From Symbiobacterium thermophilum IAM 14863 (lineage in GTDB: Bacteria > Bacillota > Sulfobacillia > Symbiobacteriales > Symbiobacteriaceae), in contig NC_006177.1 of assembly GCF_000009905.1 (NCBI RefSeq), positions 1,302,001 to 1,366,000 of the forward strand: 64,000 nucleotides of DNA. The letters run 5' to 3'. The position numbers and the translations under genes were made by a program. Shown piece by piece: positions 58,651 through 64,000 of this stretch. Every line of letters begins with the position of its first letter. The first letter of the stretch is position 1. The notes beneath the pieces were generated by a model. It was not told where the DNA came from. It saw only the letters and a program-made list of their open reading frames with translations, and did no database searches.

Positions 58651-59292
58651 ATGAACCGGAAGCTGATCACCGGCTGGCTGCTGATCGTCCTGGGCCTCGG
58701 GCAGGCCGGCGGCGGCGTGCTCCTGGCGGCGGCCGCACGGGCGGAGGACGCGGCGCTGGCCGATCCGAATCTGGTGCGCATCCACGTGATCGCGCACAGC
58801 GATTCCCCGGAGGAGCAGGCGCTGAAGCTGGCGGTGCGCGACGCGGTGCTGGACCGGCTGCGCCCGGCCCTCTCCGGTGCCCGGAGCCGTGCGGAGGCGG
58901 AGGCCCGGATCGCGGTCTTGCTGCCGGAGCTGGAGCAGGCCGCCAGGGCGGTGGCGGCGGCGTGGGGCGCGGCCCACCCCGTGCGGGCCGAGCTGGGCAC
59001 CTACGCCTTCCCCGGCAAGGGGTACGGCGACCTGTACCTGCCCGCCGGGCGGTACCGGGCCCTTCGCATCCTGATCGGCGACGCCGCCGGCGCCAACTTC
59101 TGGTGCCTGGTCTATCCGTCCTTCTGCTACACCATCCGCGAGGTGCAGGTCCCTCCAACGGAAGCGGTGGGAACCACCCTCCCGGAGGGATGCGCGGACG
59201 GGTGCGCCGGGTCATGCACCGGTCGATATCCCGAGCCGTGGGCCGAAGGCTGTCCCGGGATCTGCACGGCCGGGTGCGTCAGCCCCCTGTAG
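58651..59292 (+). CDS. spoIIR: Stage II sporulation protein R with cysteine-rich tail
   Basis: 213 residues. N-terminal signal (LITGWLLIVLGLGQAGGGVLLAA), then the SpoIIR domain: LVRIHVIAHSDSPEEQALKLAVRDAVLD, YLPAGRYRALRILIGDAAGANFWCLVYPSFC. It is exported from the forespore and triggers SpoIIGA to process pro-SigE. The last ~34 residues are unusual: six Cys (181, 185, 189 and 201, 205, 209) form two C-X3-C-X3-C blocks. Bacillus SpoIIR lies far from sigE; here it follows sigG directly, putting the signal beside its receptor operon. Confidence 0.92.
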   Translation: MNRKLITGWLLIVLGLGQAGGGVLLAAAARAEDAALADPNLVRIHVIAHSDSPEEQALKLAVRDAVLDRLRPALSGARSRAEAEARIAVLLPELEQAARAVAAAWGAAHPVRAELGTYAFPGKGYGDLYLPAGRYRALRILIGDAAGANFWCLVYPSFCYTIREVQVPPTEAVGTTLPEGCADGCAGSCTGRYPEPWAEGCPGICTAGCVSPL

Positions 59293-59373
59293 ACCGGCCC
59301 CCGGCCGCGGCGGATTCGGCCAAGCCCGGTCCGCATAAGATTGGGTTGAGCAGCGCGGAGGAGGGCGGTCACG

Positions 59374-59619
59374 GTGGCCAAGGCATCGGACCTGCGCAAG
59401 GACGTGATCGACATCCGGACCGGACGCCGGCTGGGCGAGCTGATCGACGTGGAGATCGACGAGAAGTCCGGCCGGATCACGGCGATCATCGTGCCGGGAG
59501 AGGGCCGTTGGTTCGGCCTGTGGGGCGGCGGCCCCGACATCGTGATTCCCTGGACGAAGATCGTCTGCATCGGCCCCGACTGCATCCTGGTCGAGATCGA
59601 ACGGCCGATGCCGGTCTGA
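59374..59619 (+). CDS. ylmC: PRC-barrel protein of YlmC/YmxH family
   Basis: 81 residues from GTG 59374, after GGAGGAGGG. It is a PRC-barrel: DLRKDVIDIRTGRRLGELIDVEIDEKSGRITAIIVPG, then DIVIPWTKIVCIGPDCILVEI. YlmC/YmxH proteins are linked to sporulation in Firmicutes, but the biochemical role is unknown. Position after sigG/spoIIR and before ylmD matches Bacillus. Confidence 0.9.
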   Translation: MAKASDLRKDVIDIRTGRRLGELIDVEIDEKSGRITAIIVPGEGRWFGLWGGGPDIVIPWTKIVCIGPDCILVEIERPMPV

Positions 59620-59713
59620 CGGTCCATACGGGAGCGGTTCCCCGTCCCTCGGGTGAGCCGCTCCCTGCATTGTGCGGAACGGTCTCACCGGATGCGTCAG
59701 GATTGCGGATTTC

Positions 59714-59722
59714 TGCTAGAAT
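59714..59722 (+). promoter_or_regulatory. Extended -10 promoter element before ylmD
   Basis: TGC-TAGAAT (59714-59722) lies 43 bases before the ylmD start; no good -35 is seen. It could start the ylmD-ylmE-sepF transcript. Confidence 0.45.
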
Positions 59723-59764
59723 AGAGGCTATGAAAAGTTAACTTGTGAGAGGGGTTGGCGCCGG

Positions 59765-60676
59765 GTGAGCGTGGCGACGTGGGCGGAACACGACGGGGTG
59801 CCCGTGCTGCATCTGACCGGCCTGGAAGCGCTGGGGGGCGTCCGGGCCATCTTCACGGGACGGCGCGGCGGCGTCAGCCAACGCTGGGGCGGCGGGCTCA
59901 ACTGGAGCCTGAGCGTAGGGGACCGGCCGGAAGACGTGCGGGAGAACCGGCGCCGGACCCTGGCCATCCTGGGGCTGGCCCCCGGGTCGGCCTTCATGGG
60001 CGGCCTGGTGCACGGCAACCGGGTGGTGGCCGTCCGGGCCGACGGCTGCGACCCCACGGACGATAGTCGGAACCGCGCCGACGACGTGCGGGTGATCCCC
60101 GGCGCCGACGGTCTGATCACCGACCGGCAGGGCATCGCCCTGGTCATCACCGCGGCGGACTGCGTGCCGGTCTACCTGTACGACCCCGTCCGCCGGGTGA
60201 TCGGTGTGGTCCACGCCGGGTGGCGGGGCACCGTCGCGGGCGTCGCCGCCGAGGCGGTCCGGGCCATGCGCGAACACTACGGCTGTGATCCGGCCGACAT
60301 CCACGCCGCCATCGGCCCCTCCATCGGCCCCTGCTGCTACGAGGTGGACGAGGCGGTGGCGGGGCCGGTCAGGCAGCACTTCGGCGATGGGGCGGAGGGC
60401 CTGCTCCGGCCGTCGGCCCGGGCGGGGCGCCACATGCTGGATCTCTGGGCCGCCAACCGGCTGGATCTCACGTCCGCCGGGGTGGGACAGGTCCACGTAG
60501 CCGGTGCCTGCACCGCCTGCCAGCGCGACCGGTTCTTCAGCCATCGGGCGGAGGCCGGCGGCGCAGGCCGCGGCGCGGCCATCATCCTCCTGTCCCAGTC
60601 GGTGAAGGGAGGGTCCCCATGGGCACCGTCACGCAGCTGCGGCCAAAGCCCCGGCGACGCCGCCGATGGCCCGTGA
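59765..60676 (+). CDS. ylmD: YlmD/YfiH-family multi-copper-type purine nucleoside phosphorylase
   Basis: 303 residues from GTG 59765. It has IFTGRRGGVSQ, NLVHGN-like GGLVHGNRVV, ADGLITD, ITAADCVPV (Cys ligand) and GVVHAGWRGTV (His ligand), plus AAIGPSIGPCCYEV. The family (YfiH/LACC1) acts on purine nucleosides in vitro. The last 19 residues lie in a different frame over the next gene, which starts 58 bases before this stop. This tail (SRSCGQSPGDAADGP) is probably an overlap by read-through of the frame and not functional. Confidence 0.9.
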   Translation: MSVATWAEHDGVPVLHLTGLEALGGVRAIFTGRRGGVSQRWGGGLNWSLSVGDRPEDVRENRRRTLAILGLAPGSAFMGGLVHGNRVVAVRADGCDPTDDSRNRADDVRVIPGADGLITDRQGIALVITAADCVPVYLYDPVRRVIGVVHAGWRGTVAGVAAEAVRAMREHYGCDPADIHAAIGPSIGPCCYEVDEAVAGPVRQHFGDGAEGLLRPSARAGRHMLDLWAANRLDLTSAGVGQVHVAGACTACQRDRFFSHRAEAGGAGRGAAIILLSQSVKGGSPWAPSRSCGQSPGDAADGP

Positions 60677-61575
60677 TCCTCCTCGCCGTCGCCGCCCTTG
60701 GAACGGGGCTGTACATCTGGAACCCGGCGGTCCTCCTCACGGCCGCGCCGGCGGAACCCGATCCGCTGGCCGGCGTGCGGCAAGGCTCGCTGCGGGTGAC
60801 CCTGGAAGCGGACGCCGTGCTGGTGCGACGGGAGCAGGTCTACCGGGCCCCGCAGGCCGGCACGCTGCGCCGGCTCGCCGCCGAGGGGGCGCGGGTGCGG
60901 GTAGGCGGCCAGGTGGTGGCCTTCGCCCCGGGCCAGTCTGCGGCCGCCTTGGAGGAGGTCATCACGACGCCGGTCTCCGGCGTGGTCTTCTACCAGACCG
61001 ACGGCCTGGAGGAAGTGCTCACGCCCGAGGCGGTGGCGGGCTGGGGACCGGAGGCCTTCTCCACGCTGCCGTATCCCGACACCCGGGAGATCGCGGACGG
61101 CCCCGTGGAAGCCGGGGAGCCGCTCTTCAAGCTGGTGGACGACCTCTCGCTGGAGATGCTGCTTCGGGTTTCCGCGGACAGCCTGTCGGAGTCCCAGCAG
61201 GCCGTTCTGCCGGGCCAGGAGGTGGAGCTGCAGGTGAGCGGGCGCGACCTGCCCCTCACGGCCCGGGTGGTGCGCCTGGCCGCCGCGGGGCCGGACCTGC
61301 TGGTTCATCTGGAGGCGCCGCTGCCCTCCGCGGACGCCCTGCGGCTCCGGCGGATGCGGGTTTCGCTGCTCCTGGCGGAGTACGAAGGGATCATCCTGCC
61401 CCGGGCGGCCATCGACGTGGAGCAAGGGCGTACCGGGGTCTGGATCGCCCAGCGCGGCGGCTACCGTTTCGTGCCTGTCCGGGTGCTGGGCGGCACGGCC
61501 GACGAGGTGGCGGTGGAGGGGGATGTGCCGCCCGACGCGCAGGTACTGACCGCCCCGCCGCCCCGCAACCGATGA
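60619..61575 (+). CDS. HlyD/efflux-adaptor-like membrane protein
   Basis: 318 residues. A basic start (RPKPRRRRRW) is followed by one membrane helix (PVILLAVAALGTGLYIW) and an extracytoplasmic part resembling membrane-fusion adaptors: QVYRAPQAGTLRRLAAEGARVRVGGQVVAF and TTPVSGVVFYQTDGLEEVL are lipoyl-like halves, then LFKLVDDLSLEMLLRVS and GRTGVWIAQRGGYRFVPVRVLGG. No ABC or RND partner gene lies beside it. It sits inside the ylm operon, where Bacillus has none; similar proteins occur here in some clostridia. Function in division or sporulation is only guessed. Confidence 0.75.
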   Translation: MGTVTQLRPKPRRRRRWPVILLAVAALGTGLYIWNPAVLLTAAPAEPDPLAGVRQGSLRVTLEADAVLVRREQVYRAPQAGTLRRLAAEGARVRVGGQVVAFAPGQSAAALEEVITTPVSGVVFYQTDGLEEVLTPEAVAGWGPEAFSTLPYPDTREIADGPVEAGEPLFKLVDDLSLEMLLRVSADSLSESQQAVLPGQEVELQVSGRDLPLTARVVRLAAAGPDLLVHLEAPLPSADALRLRRMRVSLLLAEYEGIILPRAAIDVEQGRTGVWIAQRGGYRFVPVRVLGGTADEVAVEGDVPPDAQVLTAPPPRNR

Positions 61576-61635
61576 CCCGGGAAACCCGGGGCCATCCGTG
61601 GTAATTCCATCCGGTACTGGAAGGGAAGTTGGTTC

Positions 61636-62331
61636 GTGGTGTCGAAGATCATGGAAAATGTCAGCCTGGTCCTGGAACGGATCAGGCGGGCCGCGGAGCG
61701 GGCCGCACGGGATCCAGCCGGGGTGCGGCTGGTGGCCGTCACCAAGACCCGGACCGTAGAAGAGATCGAGGCGGTCCTCGCGGCCGGTATCCGGGACCTG
61801 GGCGAAAATCGGGTGCAGGAGCTGCGCAGCAAGGCGCCGTTCCTGCAGGACAGGCAGCCGACCTGGCACCTGATTGGCACGCTGCAGACCAACAAGGTGA
61901 AGCAGGCCCTCGAGTGGGCGGAGCTCATCCACTCCCTGGACCGGTCCGCGCTGCTGAGCGAGCTGGTCAAGCAGGCGGAGCGGCGGGGGAGGCCCGTAGA
62001 CGCCCTGGTGCAGGTCAACGTGTCCGGCGAGGCGTCGAAGCATGGGCTACCCCCGGGCGACCTGGAGCCGTTTCTGCGCCAGGTGGCGCAGCAGCGCTGG
62101 GTGCGGGTACGCGGGCTGATGACCATGGCTCCGCTCTCCGACAACCCCGAGGACGCCCGGCCGCACTTCCGCCGCCTGCGGCAGCTGCGGGACCAGATGC
62201 AGGCCCTCGGGATCGAGGGGGTCAGCCTCGAACACCTGTCGATGGGGATGTCGGGCGACTATGAGGTCGCCGTCGAAGAGGGCGCCACCTTGGTTCGCGT
62301 CGGCACGGCCATCTTTGGACCGCGAGATTGA
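61636..62331 (+). CDS. ylmE: PLP-dependent YggS/YlmE-family protein
   Basis: 231 residues; GTG 61636 or 61639 is the start. Family motifs: VRLVAVTKTR (PLP lysine), LGENRVQELRSKAPFL, WHLIGTLQTNKVKQAL, VQVNVSGEASKHG, RGLMTMAPL and LSMGMSGDYEVAVEEGATLVRVGTAIFG. It binds PLP and helps B6 and amino-acid balance; it is a fold-type III protein without known catalysis. sepF follows after 23 bases. Confidence 0.94.
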   Translation: MVSKIMENVSLVLERIRRAAERAARDPAGVRLVAVTKTRTVEEIEAVLAAGIRDLGENRVQELRSKAPFLQDRQPTWHLIGTLQTNKVKQALEWAELIHSLDRSALLSELVKQAERRGRPVDALVQVNVSGEASKHGLPPGDLEPFLRQVAQQRWVRVRGLMTMAPLSDNPEDARPHFRRLRQLRDQMQALGIEGVSLEHLSMGMSGDYEVAVEEGATLVRVGTAIFGPRD

Positions 62332-62354
62332 CCACCCGGGGAGGTAACCGATCA

Positions 62355-62966
62355 ATGCCGAACAAGCCTGGCCTCTGGAGTCGACTGGTGGACTACCTGG
62401 GGTTCGGTCCGGAAGAGGACGAGTTCGAGGACGGGGAGTTGGAGCAGGTCCAGCCCGCTTACCAGGAGGAGCCGCCGCGCCGCAGTGCGCCCGAGCGGCG
62501 GGGGCAGGTGGTGCCGATCAGCGCCGTGCCCAGCAAGCAGGGGACCGTGAAGGTGGTTGTCGTCGAGCCGCGCTCCTTCGAAGAGGTGCAGACGATCGTG
62601 GACCAGATGAAGGCGCGGCGCCCGGTGATCCTCAACCTGGAGTCGCTGGACAAGGACCTGGCCCAGAAGATCCTCAACTTCCTCAACGGGGCGATTTACG
62701 CGCTCAACGGCGAAACCCAGCGGGTCTCTGCCGGGATCTTCTTCTACGCTCCGCCTGGCATTGACGTCTCCACGATGGGGCGGGGCCTGACCGGCACGGC
62801 CATCGGCGGCGGCGCCGTCGACCTTCCCCCCGGCGTCCTGGAGAAGCTGATGGGCACCGCCTCCGGCAGCCAGGAGGGCGACCTGCTCGCCCGGACCGCC
62901 CGGCGGTCGGAGGAGGGCGATCGCACGGGCGCGGACCGGTCCAAGTTCGACTGGCGCAACCAGTAA
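62355..62966 (+). CDS. sepF: Cell division protein SepF
   Basis: 203 residues from ATG 62355 after GGAGGTAAC. An N-terminal amphipathic membrane-binding helix (GLWSRLVDYLGFG), an acidic linker, then the SepF domain (VVVVEPRSFEEVQTIVDQMKARRPVILNLESLDKDLAQKILNFLNGAIYALNGETQRVSAGIFFYAPPGIDVS). It bundles FtsZ filaments. The C-terminal ~55 residues beyond the core are longer than in Bacillus and of unknown use. Confidence 0.95.
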   Translation: MPNKPGLWSRLVDYLGFGPEEDEFEDGELEQVQPAYQEEPPRRSAPERRGQVVPISAVPSKQGTVKVVVVEPRSFEEVQTIVDQMKARRPVILNLESLDKDLAQKILNFLNGAIYALNGETQRVSAGIFFYAPPGIDVSTMGRGLTGTAIGGGAVDLPPGVLEKLMGTASGSQEGDLLARTARRSEEGDRTGADRSKFDWRNQ

Positions 62967-63005
62967 GCGGGTGCCGACCGCGGACCGAGAGGAGACCGGA
63001 GCTGG

Positions 63006-63296
63006 ATGCAATTTCTCATCTACCAGACGGTCAGCATCTTCCTGTCCATCCTGGAGGTGCTGATCTGGGCTCGTGTTCTCATGTCCTGGTTTCGACCGCG
63101 CTACAGAACCAGCAGCAACAGCTGGTTCTTTACGATTGAGGACTACGTATGGCGGGCCACGGAGCCCATGCTCGCTCCGATCCGAAACATCCTGCCCGAC
63201 ATGGGCATGATCGACTTCTCCCCGTTCGTGCTGATGATCCTGCTCGCCCTCGTGCGCCGGCTCGTGGGAATGCTGATCTTTGGGCCGCTCCTGTGA
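63006..63296 (+). CDS. ylmG: YggT-family membrane protein
   Basis: 96 residues with two membrane segments (LIYQTVSIFLSILEVLIWARVLMSWF and FSPFVLMILLALVRRLV) and the family stretch ATEPMLAPIRNILPDMGMIDFSPF. This YlmG/YggT family is near sepF in Firmicutes and its Cyanobacterial relatives affect nucleoid and division; exact role unknown. The Bacillus gene ylmH, an S4-domain protein, would come next but is absent. Confidence 0.92.
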   Translation: MQFLIYQTVSIFLSILEVLIWARVLMSWFRPRYRTSSNSWFFTIEDYVWRATEPMLAPIRNILPDMGMIDFSPFVLMILLALVRRLVGMLIFGPLL

Positions 63297-63317
63297 CAGG
63301 AGCAGGAGGAGTGGAAC

Positions 63318-63872
63318 ATGGGCATCACCCCGGTCGACATCGCCAACAAGGAGTTTCCGGTGCGGATGCGGGGCTACGACCGCGACGCCGTCGATGACTT
63401 CCTGGACCAGGTCGTCCAGGAGTTCGAGGCGCTCATCCGCGAAAACGCCAGCCTGCGGGAGCAGGTGGAGCACCTGAACCAGCGGCTGGAGCAGTACCGC
63501 AGCCTGGAGCAGACGATCAACCGCACGCTGGTGCTCGCCGAGGAGTCGGCGGAGGAGATCCGGGAGAACGCCCGGCGCGAGGCGGAACTGCTCATGAACG
63601 AGACCCGGGCCCAGGTGGAGCGCATGCTGGAGGCCGGTCAGGAGAAGGCGCGCCAGATCCTCGCGGATAACGCCGACCTCATCCGGGTGCTGGACACCCT
63701 GCGCACCCAGGTCAGGGCCCTGTTGAAATCGCAGCTCGAAGCCCTGGACGGGCTGCCCGATCCCCTGGCCCACGTGGCGGCGGCCCGGCTGTCCGACGCG
63801 GCGCCGGACCGGCCGGCCCGGGGGATCGAGCCCCGGAACGGTCTGTCCGCCCAGGCCGAGCGTAACCGCTAG
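63318..63872 (+). CDS. divIVA: Cell-division pole protein DivIVA
   Basis: 184 residues. N-terminal DivIVA signature: ITPVDIANKEFPVRMRGYDRDAVDDFLDQVVQEFEAL, then a long coiled coil (ENASLREQVEHLNQRLEQYRSLEQTINRTLVLAEESAEEIRENARREAELLMNETRAQVERMLE). It binds curved membrane and directs septum placement, and in spore formers chromosome anchoring. A GGAGGAG site precedes ATG 63318. Short Pro/Arg-rich tail at the end. Confidence 0.96.
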   Translation: MGITPVDIANKEFPVRMRGYDRDAVDDFLDQVVQEFEALIRENASLREQVEHLNQRLEQYRSLEQTINRTLVLAEESAEEIRENARREAELLMNETRAQVERMLEAGQEKARQILADNADLIRVLDTLRTQVRALLKSQLEALDGLPDPLAHVAAARLSDAAPDRPARGIEPRNGLSAQAERNR

Positions 63873-63889
63873 CGCGCGGCCGCTTTCGC

Positions 63890-63918
63890 TTGACAGCCCC
63901 ATGGGCCCGTGGTAACCT
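63890..63918 (+). promoter_or_regulatory. Vegetative promoter before the T-box leader
   Basis: TTGACA (63890-63895), 17 bases, TAACCT (63913-63918). Transcription would begin about 63925, just before the T-box element. Confidence 0.8.
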
Positions 63919-63931
63919 AATCCAATAACGT

Positions 63932-64000
63932 CCCGGCGATGATGAGGACGAGTAGCAGGCGGGCGCGGGTCAGAGAGCCGGTCGTACGGGTGCGAGACCG
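63932..64000 (+). ncRNA. Start of a T-box leader (partial), probably for ileS
   Basis: GATGATGAGGACGAGTAG (63939-63956) resembles the conserved beginning of T-box stem I, and AGAGAGCCGG (63973-63982), GGGTGCGAGACCG (63988-64000) match its AGAGAG and GGUG..A..C.G segments. The window stops inside stem I, so the specifier cannot be read. In Bacillus divIVA is followed by ileS, whose leader is a T-box sensing uncharged tRNA-Ile. Confidence 0.82.

Noticed and set aside
37644-59340. GCATAAGA-type elements near 37644, 48673 and 59333 as SigE/SigK -10 boxes
   Set aside because: The CATA pattern is suggestive, but no matching -35 at a constant distance could be found, so no promoters are called.

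Overview
This window looks like the chromosome of a high-GC, endospore-forming Firmicute. By eye most of it is about 65-70% G+C, yet it carries a complete Bacillus/Clostridia-style sporulation and division block. Gene content and order strongly suggest Symbiobacterium or a close relative; that attribution is inference from the genes, not a database result.

Region 1 (1-13.8 kb): a sporulation-associated prkA-yhbH pair on the minus strand, then a regulatory and cell-surface region. It has two paralogous MarR regulators either side of an ECF-type sigma factor, a LuxR-HTH protein fused to a degenerate GGDEF-like domain, an ER/SipW-type signal peptidase, and five exported proteins with the TasA/camelysin-like N-terminus (GATFALFTD type). 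One of these has a very long acidic tail. The block ends with a secreted choice-of-anchor-L protein carrying three 108-bp thrombospondin type-3 repeats. The whole suggests an extracellular matrix or fibre system with its own regulators.

Region 2 (13.9-28.98 kb): a propionate/methylmalonyl-CoA module (split B12 mutase, epimerase, carboxyltransferase, biotin carrier, a small subunit-like protein, biotin carboxylase), 5-formyl-THF cyclo-ligase, an unknown protein, an IS1182-like insertion sequence lodged in a hairpin beside glpK, glutamate dehydrogenase, and a three-gene ABC-2 exporter.

Region 3 (29-55.6 kb): the division and cell-wall (dcw) cluster, from mraZ to ftsZ. It is interrupted three times. 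carAB, preceded by two tandem promoters and ARG-box-like sites, lies after ftsL. A lower-GC minus-strand island of secreted/lipoprotein genes follows. A formamidase and a diacylglycerol-kinase-family gene lie between murA and divIB. murD and murC are absent from their usual places.

Region 4 (55.8-64 kb): spoIIGA-sigE-sigG, then spoIIR (with an unusual cysteine-rich tail), ylmC, ylmD, a HlyD-like membrane protein, ylmE, sepF, yggT and divIVA. The window ends in the start of a T-box leader, probably for ileS. The gene order matches Bacillus closely, apart from the spoIIR and HlyD-like insertions and the missing ylmH.

The most interesting signals are: an ECF-like promoter shared by the two MarR genes that flank the sigma factor; a bipartite promoter shared by prkA and spoIIR; the expanded TasA/SipW cluster; the Cys-X3-Cys tail on SpoIIR; and the IS that has duplicated a 24-bp hairpin.
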